From Monoplex corrugatus (taxonomy: Eukaryota > Mollusca > Gastropoda > Littorinimorpha > Ranellidae): a stretch of DNA of 25,000 nt. A program made the translations under genes and the position numbers. Of this stretch, positions 9,498 through 21,478 are shown one piece after another; positions within the stretch are counted from its first letter, which is position 1, and each line of letters opens with the position of its first letter. The notes under the pieces were generated by a model. That model was not told the DNA's origin. It made no database searches and saw only the letters and a list, made by a program, of their open reading frames with translations. The stretch spans positions 61,662,578 to 61,687,577 of the forward strand of contig CM060312.1 in assembly GCA_030674185.1 (NCBI GenBank). The letters are read 5' to 3'.

Positions 9498-9499
9498 TA

Positions 9500-9701
9500 T
9501 ATATATATATGTGTGTGTATCTATATAGACATTCACGCATACATACATACATAACATACATACATACATACATATGTATCCATATACACATACATACACA
9601 CATACATACATACATAGACAGACAGATAGACAGATAGATACACAAACAGACAGACGGACAGACAGATAGATAGACAGATAGATAGACAGACAGACAGATA
9701 G

Positions 9702-9761
<60 letters not shown>

Positions 9762-9839
9762 CGGAAGGACGGACGGACGGACGGATGGATGGATGGATAG
9801 ATAGATAGAAAGATAGATAGATAGATATAGATATATAGA

Positions 9840-9882
<43 letters not shown>

Positions 9883-9949
9883 TTAGATACATACATGCAT
9901 GCATACATACATACATACATACATACATTCATACATACATACATACATG

Positions 9950-9981
<32 letters not shown>

Positions 9982-10080
9982 CATACATACATACATAGTT
10001 ACATAGATAGGTATTGATAGATAAATATATAGACAGACAGACAGATAGATAGCTAGATAGACAGACAGACATATAGATAA

Positions 10081-10111
<31 letters not shown>

Positions 10112-10295
10112 TAGATAGATAGACAGACAGACAGTTAGATACATACATGCATGCATACATACATACATACATACATACATACATAGTTACATAGATAGGT
10201 ACTGATAGATAAATATATAGTTAGACAGATAGATAGATAGATAGATAGATAGACAGACAGACATATAGATAGATAGATAGATAGATATAGATAGA

Positions 10296-10327
<32 letters not shown>

Positions 10328-10428
10328 TAGACAGACAGATAGATAGATAGATAGATAGATGGATGGATGGATACATAGATAGACAGACAGACAGACATAC
10401 AGACAGATCGATAGATAGATAGATAGAT
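9500..10428. repeat. Compound TA/GT/(ATAC)n/(GATA)n/(GACA)n array with internal duplication
   Basis: ATAC and GATA/GACA blocks alternate, with GGAC (9762-9785) and GATG variants. A composite segment GTTAGATACATACATGCATG ... GTTACATAGATAGGTA ... GATAAATATATAG occurs twice (about 9881-10031 and 10133-10220), so a block was duplicated inside the array. Tyr-Leu-Ser-Ile and Tyr-Val-Cys-Met frames are by-products. Confidence 0.96.
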
Positions 10429-10637
10429 CTTCGCCATTAAGAAAGACACACTCCGATTTTCAAGGTTTCATCAATTGTACTTCGGTATATGTTCCTTCCT
10501 CATTCAATCGTGTGACAGACACTCAGGAGTAAAGGGAGTAAGGTGGGGGAAGGAGTGAGGAGGGGGAGAGGGCACTGACACTTTTTTACGATAACTGTCA
10601 TTTCTCTCTATATAGCCTACTTGTTTTTACAGTCACT
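10429..10637. other. Short unique spacer
   Basis: Unique sequence with a G-rich patch (10535-10572). No gene is visible. Confidence 0.5.
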
Positions 10638-10732
10638 TTTTAGTAGGTATACCCGTTTTAGTAGGTATACCCGTTTTAGTAGGTATACCCGTTTTAGTAG
10701 GTATACCCGTTTTAGTAGGTATACCCGTTTTA
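10638..10732 (+). repeat. 18-bp minisatellite, five exact copies
   Basis: The unit TTTTAGTAGGTATACCCG is repeated five times without a single mismatch (10638-10727), plus a 5-base partial unit. Each unit contains the 8-bp palindrome GGTATACC. The period is a multiple of three, so a Phe-Ser-Arg-Tyr-Thr-Arg frame stays open on the plus strand and a Thr-Lys-Thr-Gly-Ile-Pro frame on the minus strand. Neither has gene-like flanks. Confidence 0.97.
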
Positions 10733-10934
10733 TTCATATCAAGACTACTACGCAGCAGCACATCCCTGCGAAAGAAAAAGAAGATTATGATGGTGGTGAA
10801 GTACAGCGTATTGCCCACGATGTCTTGATAAAGGCTTGCAGACTTAGACATGATGGTATTCTTCCTTGCTCAAACCTTTTCTTTTTTGAATTCGACGCTT
10901 GTGTTATGTGGCTCTTTACTGTTCGCTGGTTTTT
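10733..10934. other. Short unique spacer
   Basis: Unique sequence continuing the open frame from the 18-bp array (to about 10930) before it runs into GGT/GT repeats. No domain is recognised. Confidence 0.45.
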
Positions 10935-10988
10935 GATGGTGGTGGTGGTGGTGGTGGTGGTGATGGTGGTTTGTGTGTGTGTGCGTGT

Positions 10989-11052
<64 letters not shown>

Positions 11053-11095
11053 TGTGTGTGTGTTTGTGTGGTGTGGTGTGATGCGGTTTGGTTTG

Positions 11096-11155
<60 letters not shown>

Positions 11156-11271
11156 TGTGTGTGTGTGTGTGTGTGATGTGGTGTGGGTGTGGGTGGTGGG
11201 GTGTGGTATGGTATGGTGTGGTGTGGTGTGGTATGGTGTGGTTGTGGTGTGGTGTGATGCGGTTTGGTTTG

Positions 11272-11365
<94 letters not shown>

Positions 11366-11391
11366 TGAGTGAGTGAGTGTGTGTGTGTGTG
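10935..11391 (+). repeat. (GGT)n then (GT)n array with duplicated GGTTT island
   Basis: GGT units (10935-10970) lead into GT repeats. An island GTGTGGTGTGATGCGGTTTG followed by GTTTGGAGTG is present at 11071-11100 and, identically, at 11247-11276, 176 bp apart. GGTAT/GGTGT pentamers lie between them. Confidence 0.95.
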
Positions 11392-12375
11392 TTCGTTCTT
11401 TGATTTAACGTCTTTTCACTATGAGTGATATTAGACGGGAAAAAAAAAAAAAAATGTGAGATGAGAGATGTTTGGTTGGTTTTGGGGCATAGAGGAGACA
11501 TAGTTATAGACATAAGTAGGTGGGAAATAGAAAAATGGAACAATAACTTAACACTAACATTTAACATCAACAATGTGTATGGAAAATTTAACTCTAAAGT
11601 ACAAACTTCATAAACTTAAAGTAATGCATTAACAGGACTGTGAACCAACGATTCTGAAATTTTAACTGACAAAAATTGATCGGAAGTTACTTCTTTAAAA
11701 TGAGTTTCAGAATAATTTTCTTGTGTAAACATTTTTGGTAAAAAAGAACGTAGCATTTTGCAGTAAAATAGACAGTGAAACAGTGTGAATTGTTCGCCGC
11801 AAATACACTTGACATTTTTACAGTATTTTGTTTTCAATGCGTTTAGCTGAATACGAAAATGAACAGCAACAATCGTTCTCAAATGATATATGGAAGAAAA
11901 CTGCAATTTTTTTACACACATTTTGAAATGAAAGTTTTATCATTTGTTGTGACACAAACTTTTCATGGAAATGTTCATGAAAACGAATCCATGAGGCTGA
12001 TTCTAGCAAGTTGCAAGCTTCTTTTACGGAAGTATTAATACGTAATTCTGTAGTATTATCACAATTGTGTGCACCTTGCTTAGCTGCTCTGTCAACTACT
12101 TCGTTGCCGTGAAGACCAACGTGAGAAGGCACCCAGCATAAACTGAGATCTGTACCTTTTATCCTTAAACGATGTATAAGATGATTTGCCTCAGTAATTA
12201 TATCAGGTCTTGTGTCTGTATCAAAAGACTGCAAGGCATATAATACAGATTTTGAATCAACAAAGAGAACTACTTTGAAAAATACATGTGTAAGGTTTAC
12301 TAGATAATGCAACGCTTGTAAAATAGCGACTAATTCCGCTGTAAAGATAGATATATTTGCCCCAATGAAAAATGA
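11392..12375 (-). mobile_element. 3' fragment of a non-LTR retrotransposon (LINE) carrying RNase H
   Basis: The minus strand encodes most of a RNase H domain and a C-terminal zinc knuckle (12366-11616). About 220 bp of probable 3' UTR follows, ending near 11392 with AGACGTTAAATCAAAG and GAACGAAC. The 5' part (endonuclease, reverse transcriptase and the first RNase H catalytic Asp) is absent and replaced by the GT array at 12376-12583. The other end abuts the GT array ending at 11391. RNase H downstream of reverse transcriptase is known in the I, R1, LOA and Tad clades. An I-clade, Nimbus-like affiliation is plausible for a mollusc but is inference. Confidence 0.85.
11616..12366 (-). pseudogene. 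LINE ORF2 C-terminus: RNase H domain plus CCHC-like zinc knuckle, frameshifted
   Basis: RNase H degrades the RNA of the RNA:DNA hybrid during retrotransposition. Three of the four catalytic acidic residues are visible: Glu in FTAELVAIL (codon 12334-12336), Asp in FVDSKS (12256-12258) and Asp in NEVVDRAAK (12091-12093). The typical WVPSHVGLHGNE loop precedes the last Asp. The first Asp would lie upstream, where the frame enters the GT array. The frame is open to about 11915. There a 7-base homopolymer (11907-11913) marks a frameshift, and the continuation, CVKKLQFSS onward, lies in another frame down to a stop at 11616. That part carries a C-x-C-x7-H-x4-C knuckle (about 11760-11807), a common end of LINE ORF2. 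The protein is 5'-truncated and frameshifted, hence a pseudogene. Confidence 0.87.
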
Positions 12376-12767
<392 letters not shown>

Positions 12768-12934
12768 TCTTCTTCTTTCTTTCTTCCTTTCTTTCTTTCT
12801 TTCTTTCTTTCTTCCTTCCTTCCTTTCTTTCTTTCTTTCTTTCTTCCTTTCTTCCTTCCTTCCTTTCTTTCTTTCTTTCTTTCTTCCTTCCTTTCTTCCT
12901 TCCTTTCTTTCTTTCTTTCTTCCTTTCTTCCTTC

Positions 12935-12966
<32 letters not shown>

Positions 12967-12986
12967 TTCCTTCCTTCCTTCCTTCT

Positions 12987-13018
<32 letters not shown>

Positions 13019-13058
13019 TCCTTCTTTTCTTTCTTTTCTTTCTTTCTTTCTTTCTTCC

Positions 13059-13089
<31 letters not shown>

Positions 13090-13104
13090 TTCCTTCCTTC
13101 CTTC

Positions 13105-13141
<37 letters not shown>

Positions 13142-13524
13142 TTCCTTTCTTTCTTTCTTTCTTTCTTCCTTCCTTTCTTTCTTCTTTCTTTCTTCCTTCT
13201 TTTCTTTCTTTCTTTCTTTCTTCCTTCCTTTTTTCTTCTTTCTTTCTTCCTTCCTTTCTTTCTTTCTTTCTTTCTTCCTTCCTTTTTTCTTTCTTTCTTT
13301 CTTCCTTCCTTTCTTTCTTTCTGTCTTTCCTTCCTTTCTTTCTTTCTTTCTTTCTTTCTTCTTTCTTTCCTTCCTTCCTTCTTTCTTTCTTTCTTTTCTT
13401 CCTTTCTCTTTCTTTCTTTCTTCTTCCTTTCTTTATTTCTTTCTTGCTTTCTTCCTTCCTTCCTTCTTTCTTTCTTTCTTTCTTCTTTCTTTCTTTCTTT
13501 CTTTCTTCTTTCTTTCTTCTTCCT

Positions 13525-13564
<40 letters not shown>

Positions 13565-13730
13565 TCCTTCTCTTTCTTTCTTCCTTCCTTCCTTCCTTCT
13601 TTCTTTCTTTCTTTCTTTCTTTTTCTTCCTTCCTTCCTTTCTTTCTTCTTTCTTTCTTCTTTCTTTCTTCTTCTTCTTTCTTTCTTTCTTCTTCTTTCTT
13701 TCTTCCTTCCTTCTTCTTTCTTTCTTCTTC

Positions 13731-13770
<40 letters not shown>

Positions 13771-14214
13771 TTCTTCCTTTCTTTCTTTCTTTCTTCTTCC
13801 TTCCTTTCTTTCTTTCTTCTTCTTCTCCTCCTTCTTCCTTCTCTTTTCCTCCTTCCTCCTTCCTCTCCTTCCTTCCCTTCTTCTCTTTCTTCTTCTTCTT
13901 TTTCTTTCTTTTCTCTTCTCTTCTTCTCTCTCTCTTTTTTTTCTCTTCCTTCTTCCCTCCTCCTCCTCCCTCTCTTCTCTTCTTCTTCTTCTTTTCCTCC
14001 TCTTTTCTTCTTCTTCTCCTTTCCTCTTTTTCTTCTTCTTCTTCCTTTTCCTCTTTTTCTTCTTCTTCCTTTCCTCTTTCTTCTTCTTTCTTCTTTCTCT
14101 CCTCCTCTTCCTTCCTCTCCTCCTCTCTTCTTCTTGTTTTTCTTTCTTTTCTTTTCTTCATCTTCTTCTTCTTCCTCTTCCGCTTCTTCTTCCACTCTTC
14201 TTCTTCTTCCTTCT
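12768..14214 (+). repeat. 1.45-kb polypyrimidine tract, (TTTC)n/(TTCC)n then CTT/CTC
   Basis: From 12768 to 14135 the plus strand contains only three purines (13323, 13435, 13446). The stretches 12768-13322 (555 nt) and 13447-14135 (689 nt) have none. Up to about 13815 the motif is TTTC/TTCC; after that it is CTT and CTC. Because TAA, TAG and TGA need purines, every plus-strand frame stays open, giving apparent proteins of 500-600 residues of Phe/Ser/Leu. The minus strand gives Lys/Glu/Arg equivalents. These are not genes. Confidence 0.98.
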
Positions 14215-14918
14215 AATTTCAATTCTATAAAATCTTTATCAATGACTGGAAATGGTTCGAATGCTCGGGTTGGAATTGAGGACAGAAAATTCAGTAATGC
14301 GAGCGATCAAGCCTCTCTAAATTGGAATAAACTCTTTGGCGAAAGTCTTCACGCGCGTTGTAATGATGGTAAGAAGGAATAATTCGTTTATCTCTCTGTT
14401 TGTTTCACATTTGCCCTTTCAGAAGACGCCGGTTTCACATAGCCAGCAAACAAGCGAAGTGGAAATAATACAAGCGAAGAACAGAACAAAAATATTGAAT
14501 TACTTATGTGATCAGACAATAATAGTTGTTTAATGGTCAAATTGTTTTGAGAATACGAAACAGTATTGCGCCATATACGTTTTTTTTTATGTTAGGTTGA
14601 TATTATTCTGTAATGGATCCCCACCCCACCCCTCACACTCCCACCTGCTCTAAAGGAAAAAAAAAAACTCTTTCGTCTCATTACTCTGTTGCTCTATCTT
14701 TTTTATTTTTTTATGTCAGTCTTGTTATATTACTGTCTCTTACTGCACATATTTCTATGTATGTAGTTTCTGTTTCTATTTGTTTATCTTGTCTGTCCAG
14801 TGTTTTATCTGTCGATATACACATATAGTAAACACTCTTCATACCTTGGCGTCTCCCTTTTCCTGTTTTAGTTCCTGTTGGCTTGTGATTCATTTCCTGT
14901 CTTACCTTTTCGTTCCAT
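14215..14918. other. Unique spacer, no gene recognised
   Basis: Mixed AT-rich sequence with small T and A homopolymers and a C-rich patch (about 14614-14640). I find no domain, RNA gene or transposon terminus. Confidence 0.55.
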
Positions 14919-15651
14919 TTAACCCTTTAACTCTCTCAGCTTGCACCGACTTTAACCCATTAACTTCTTCAGTCCGTCTATCAACTGCACCAGTTTCAAC
15001 CCTTTGACTTCCTCTGCTTGTCCACTAGCTTTAACTCTTTTAAGTCCCTCGGCCTATGTACCAGCTTGTACCATCTTTTAACTCTTTGATTTCCTCTGTT
15101 TTTCCACTAGCTTTAACTCTTTTAACTCCTTGGCCTATGTACCAGCTTGTACCTTCTGTTAACTCTTTGACTTCCTCTGCTTGTCCTCCGGTTTTAACTC
15201 TATTAATTCCATCGGCCTATGTACCAGCTTGTACCATCTTTTAACTCTTTGACTTCCTTTACTTATCCAGTGCCTTTAACCCTTAACTACCTCAGCCTGT
15301 CTACCAGCTTGCAGCCAACCTTTAACTCTGATTTCCTCCGCATGCCTACTGGCTTTAACCCTTAACTACAGCCTGTCAACCAGCTTGCACCAACTTTAAT
15401 TCTTTGACTTACGCTGCTTGTCCACTACCATTAACCCTTTAATTCCCTCAGCCTATCCACCAGCTTGCACAACTTAAAATCTTTGACTTCCTCTGCTAGT
15501 CCATTAGCTTTAACCCTTTAATTCCTTCAGCCTGTATCCACCAGCTTTCATCAAATTTAACTCCTTCACTCTCTCAGCCTGTCCACCAGCTTCCACCAAC
15601 TTCAATCCTTTGATTCTGTCAGCTTGTCGATCATCTGTAATCTATGAATTC

Positions 15652-16655
15652 CCTCAGCTTGTCCATCACCTTCCACTAACTTTAACTCTCACTAACCAGC
15701 TTGTCCATCAGCTTCCACTAACTTTAACTCTCACATAACCAGCTTGTCCATCAGCTTCCACTAACTTTAACTCTCACGTAACCAGCTTGTCCATCAGCTT
15801 CCACTAACTTTAACTCTCACTCAACCAGCTTGTCCATCAGTTTCCACTAACTTTAACCCTCACTCAGCCAGCTTGTCCATCAGTTTACACTAACTTTAAC
15901 CCTCACTCAGCCAGCTTGTCATCAGCTTCCACTAATTTTAACCCTCACTCAGCGCTTGTCCATCAGTTTCCACTAACTTTAACCCTCACTCAACCAGCTT
16001 GTCCATCAGCTTCCACTAATTTAACTCTCACTCAACCAGCTTGTCCATCAGCTTCCACTAATTTAACTCTCACTCAACCAGCTTGTCCATCAGCTTCCAC
16101 TAACTTTAACTCTCACTAAACCAGCTTGTCCATCAGTTTCCACTAATTTAACTCTCACTCAACCAGCTTGTTCATCAGCTTCCACTAACTTTAACTCTCA
16201 CTAAACCAGCTTGTCCATCAGTTTCCACTAATTTTAACTCTCACTCAACCAGCTTGTTTCATTCATGCTTCCACCTAACTTTAACTCTCACTCACCAGCT
16301 TGTTCATCAGCTTCCACTGACACAGCCAGCTTGTCCATCAGTTTCCACTAATTTTAACTCTCACTCAACTAGCTTTGTCCATCAGCTTCCACAAACTTTA
16401 ACTCTCACTAAACCAGCTTGTTCATCAGCTTCCACTAACTTTAACTCTCACTCAACTAGCTTGTCCATCAGCTTCCACTAAATTAACTCTCACTAAACCA
16501 GCTTGTCCATCAGCTTCCACTAACTTTAACTCTCACACAACCAGTTTGTCCTTCAGCTTCCACTAAATTTTACCTGTCACTCAAGCAACTTGTCCATCAG
16601 CTTCCACTAACTTTAACTGTCACTAAACCAGCTTGTCCATCAGCTTCCACTAACT
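15652..16655 (+). repeat. Homogeneous 43-bp tandem repeat block
   Basis: The unit begins ACCAGCTTGTCCATCAGC, continues TTCCACTAACTTTAAC and ends TCTCACTCA. Some copies carry a one-base deletion (CTAATTTAAC) and one near 16311 is truncated. There are no spacers between units. Confidence 0.95.
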
Positions 16656-16970
16656 TTAACCTTTAACTCCCTCACCCTAATCTACCAGCTTGCACCTAAT
16701 AAAACACCTTTGACTCCTTGGCCTCAGCTTGTCCCACAGCTGAGACCAACTTTAAACCCTTTAACTCCGTCAGCTTGTCCACCAGCTTCCACCGACTTTA
16801 ACCCTTTAATCTCTCCGCTTGTCAGCCATACTTAACCCTTTGACCCCCCTCACTTGTCCACCAGCTTTCACTGACTCAAACTCAACCAGCTTGTCCACCA
16901 GCTTCCATCTGTTTTAACCCTTTGGCTGACCAGATTCCACCAGCTCTAATCTTCTGACTTCCTCAGCCTA

Positions 16971-17007
16971 GCTGGTGGACAGGATGAAGGAATCAAAAAA
17001 AGGGGTT
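16971..17007 (-). repeat. Inverted terminal unit of the satellite array
   Basis: CTGGTGGACAGGATGAAGGA followed by ATCAAAAAAAGGGGTT is the reverse complement of the array unit. It follows a forward unit directly, so the array ends in a head-on palindromic junction. Confidence 0.82.
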
Positions 17008-17527
17008 GACTGTTTTCAGTCAGTATGGGGAGATAGGACTTCACCGGCATTAGTCCATCGCTCTTCACCTTGTTTCCATCCCTCTCTCTCTGTCCCCTTG
17101 ACCTGTCTTCACGTGGCTCGTGACACACCCCCAAACAGAGGAGGGTTTCTTTTTGTTGTCAGCACGCGCAGAAACCCGAAATAACTTCCACATCCGTCAT
17201 CACTTCCACGAGGCCATCATCATCGTAGCACGCTATCTAACACACAGAAGTCGGCAGTGCAGGCAGCGGATATACGCCGTTTAAAAAAAGGTGGGAGTGG
17301 GGTGGGGGTGGCAGGGGGCACAACTGGCCGGGAATCGGGTGGGTTATCTCCCACAACTGTCAAACATCCTGTTTCGGGGATCACAGGCTGGCTTCATTTG
17401 ATACTGATACTGATTTAGCTGTGGCCCGTTTTGGAAACAGATAGTCGGTCTCCTATAAGTGGTGATGCGATGCTGAAAACAATGGGTCTGTTTGTTTTGC
17501 TGACTGTGGTCTGTTACGTTCGCGCCT
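17008..17527. other. Unique spacer with a G-quadruplex-like patch
   Basis: Moderate-GC unique sequence. At 17293-17318 GGG-AGT-GGGG-T-GGGGG-TGGCA-GGGGG fits the G-quadruplex consensus. No gene is recognised. Confidence 0.55.
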
Positions 17528-18024
17528 TTTTTTGTTTTGTTTGTTTGTTTGTTAGTTTGTTTGTTGGTTGTTCTTGGTAGAGCTTATTCTATGTATTCAT
17601 TTAGATATTTATTTATTTTATGTCTTTTTCTTCTCTTTTCTTCTTTCTTCTTCTTTTTCTTCTTCTTCTTTGTCGTCGTCTTCTTTTTTTTCTTTTCTTC
17701 TTCTTTTCTTCTTTTTCTTCTTCTCCTTCTTTGTTCTTCTTCTTCTTTTCTTCTTCTTCTTCCTATTATTGTTATCATTATTATTGTTGTTATTATTATT
17801 AAGATTATGATTATTATCATATGCTCTTGTTCTTGTTTTTTCTTCTTCTTGTTCTTCCTCTTCCTCCTCCTGCTCTTATTCTTCTTTCTGTTCTTTCTTT
17901 CTTTCTGTCTTCGTCTTCTTCTTCTTCTTCTTCTTTTTTTTTTTTTTCTTCTCCTTCTTCCAATTATCATTATATTATTATTATTTATTATATATTATTA
18001 TTATTTTATTTTATTATTATTATT

Positions 18025-18080
<56 letters not shown>

Positions 18081-18600
18081 TATCATTATTATTGTTGTTG
18101 TTATCATTATTATCATTATTATTATTATTATTATTATTTTGTTGTTGTTGTTTGTTAGTATTATTATTATTTGTTCTTGTTCTTGTTTCTTGATAATTTT
18201 TTCCACTTCTTCTTCTCTTTCTTCTTCTTCTACTTCTTTTTCATCATCTTCTTCTTCTTCTTCTTCTTTCTTTCTTTCTTTCTTTCTTTTTCTTCTTGTT
18301 GTTCTTCTTCTTCGTCTTTGTCTTTGTCTTCCTTTTCTTTTATACTGTATTCGTATTGTTTGTGGTGCTTCTTTGTGTTCAATTTTCTTTTCTGTTTCTT
18401 TTCGTTCTTCAGTTTCTCGTTCTTCTTTTCTTTTTCGTGGTCATTTTCTTCTCTGTCTTCTCTCCGCTTTTATCTTTGAACTTTTTTCTTCTCTCTTCTC
18501 TACATTTTCTTCGTTTTAACTTCTTCTTGATCTTCTTTGTCTTTCCCCTTCTTTATCTGTGCTTTTTCTTCTTCTGTCTCTGATTTTGCTTCCTTAGAAA
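17528..18600 (+). repeat. Alternating trinucleotide domain: TTTG, TTC, TTA, TTC, TTA/TTG, TTC
   Basis: Blocks in order are TTTG ending in TTAG then TTTG (17532-17570), TTC (17628-17760), TTA (17765-17820), TTC (17823-17960), TTA with an uninterrupted TTG run at about 18025-18076 (17962-18175), and TTC decaying to T-rich sequence (18176-18600). Phe/Leu/Ile frames are by-products. Confidence 0.93.
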
Positions 18601-19386
18601 TTCATTTCACTTTTTTTCTCCTCCATCCCCCGCCAACCTCCTGCCTTTCCACGGAGGTTCCAGATTGTGGATTGAGTGTCCAAATAGGAAACTCCGGGCC
18701 TATCTTAGAAGACACATGGAAACTTCACTAATGGAGGATGTCTATTTTTCACCCAGCCAAACAGAATCGCTTATTCATAGTGCTCGACCAGAACTTGCTA
18801 TACAACCCCTTTCCTCTCCTTGTCTACACACACAGACACACTCCCTGCAGCCAAAAGTTGTTATCGGTTTTTCTACGTAATTCTTTCCATTTATTTCGAA
18901 TTTCTAATACAGATATCGATATATATCTGCATTTAAGTCCTTTAAGGAAATGTGCCTGTTTATTTTGCAACAAGGAACACCTATTTATTCTGCCGTTAGG
19001 CAAAAAGCGAAGAAGATCGTAGATTAAGCAAAGGGGTATGATTCATATCTTTAGGTCAAGGTCGTTTGTATCTGTAGACTAATATTTCAGTGGGTCATTT
19101 TTCAGACATGTTCCAAAGAAGAGACAACACGCAAGGCGCAAATGTGTGAATTGTGCGGAACGGTCTTTAACAGCGTGATGTGATGAATATAAAATACACA
19201 ACAGACAACTGGCAAAGACTGCATAGTGTACACACAAGAATGATATTATGGTCTAGCTATTCTAATAATCTATATTTCTGTTATACAAAAAATATTACAG
19301 AGCATCCAGATTTTGTACATCTCAATGTCACACAGTGACCGTGAAGAAACTTCTTGTGAAATTAAATTTGACGTGTATCGACGGAC
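18601..19386. other. Unique spacer, no gene recognised
   Basis: Near-average composition with short open frames on the plus strand that show no recognisable domain. I cannot exclude a small exon. Confidence 0.5.
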
Positions 19387-20953
<1,567 letters not shown>

Positions 20954-20986
20954 GATATATATACATACATACATATATGTAGATAA

Positions 20987-21019
<33 letters not shown>

Positions 21020-21092
21020 TAGATAGATAGATAAATAGATATAGATAGAGATAGATGGATAGATAGAATAGATAGATAGATAGATAGACAGA

Positions 21093-21128
<36 letters not shown>

Positions 21129-21143
21129 TAGATAGATAGATAG

Positions 21144-21174
<31 letters not shown>

Positions 21175-21189
21175 TAGATAGATAGATAG

Positions 21190-21224
<35 letters not shown>

Positions 21225-21260
21225 TAGATAGATAGATAGACAGATAGATAGATAGATATA
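20954..21260 (+). repeat. (GATA)n/(GACA)n microsatellite
   Basis: Alternating blocks of GATA and GACA with GAGATA slips, forming repeated composite blocks of about 55 bp (GACA run, GATA run, GAGATA). Confidence 0.96.
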
Positions 21261-21478
21261 GGCCTTTTCTTAAATAATAACATACTTACGTGACACCCAC
21301 TGCATGTCTTTTAATAAATCTTTCCATCATACAATCCTATGAAGAGATTTGTATGAAAATGATGCAAAATGTCTGAGGACATCCTACAGAAACAGAGACA
21401 GAGACAGAGAGATGGAGACAGAGACAGAGTGAGTGCAAAAGAAAGGGAGGAAGAGCGGAGGGAGGAGAGAGACAGACA

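Larger units (their letters stand above)
8162..9499 (-). mobile_element. mariner-type DNA transposon (Tc1/mariner, D,D34D), full length but inactive
   Basis: The element occupies 8164-9497 (1334 bp, the usual size for mariner) and is flanked by TA on both sides (8162-8163, 9498-9499), the target duplication of this superfamily. Left TIR 8164-8197 and right TIR 9463-9497 are about 34-35 bp. Both begin CGAG, share TGATGCC/TAATGCC followed by TTTTTCTTTA, and differ at three positions plus one indel. The transposase is on the minus strand and broken. The right end abuts a TA/GT/ATAC/GATA array. Confidence 0.95.
14919..17007 (+). repeat. About 2.1-kb satellite array of TTAACCCTTTGACTCC / CAGCTTGTCCACCAGC units
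   Basis: The array has three zones. At 14919-15650 units of about 41 bp are organised as dimers of about 81-82 bp: GGCCTATGTACCAGC recurs at 15051, 15132 and 15214. At 15652-16655 there are about 23 head-to-tail copies of a homogeneous 43-bp unit; starts at 15695, 15738, 15781, 15824 and 15867 are exactly 43 apart. At 16656-17007 units are longer and divergent, and the last one (16971-17007) is inverted. All contain TTAAC(T/C)C(T/A) plus CAGCTTGTCCA(C/T)CAGC. Copies differ by substitutions and single-base indels. Confidence 0.96.

Noticed and set aside
10621..11364. 247-residue frame starting MFLQSLFSRYTR
   Set aside because: Made of the 18-bp array, a short unique stretch and GT repeats; no domain, and similar frames are open on the opposite strand.
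14919..15000. Telomere-like TTAACCC strings
   Set aside because: TTAACCC occurs once per 41-43-bp unit and is followed by TTTGACTCC; there is no TTAGGG-type tandem hexamer.
14919..17007. CRISPR-like appearance of the regular 43-bp repeats
   Set aside because: Units are contiguous with no unique spacers and diverge along their whole length. The context is a eukaryotic satellite.
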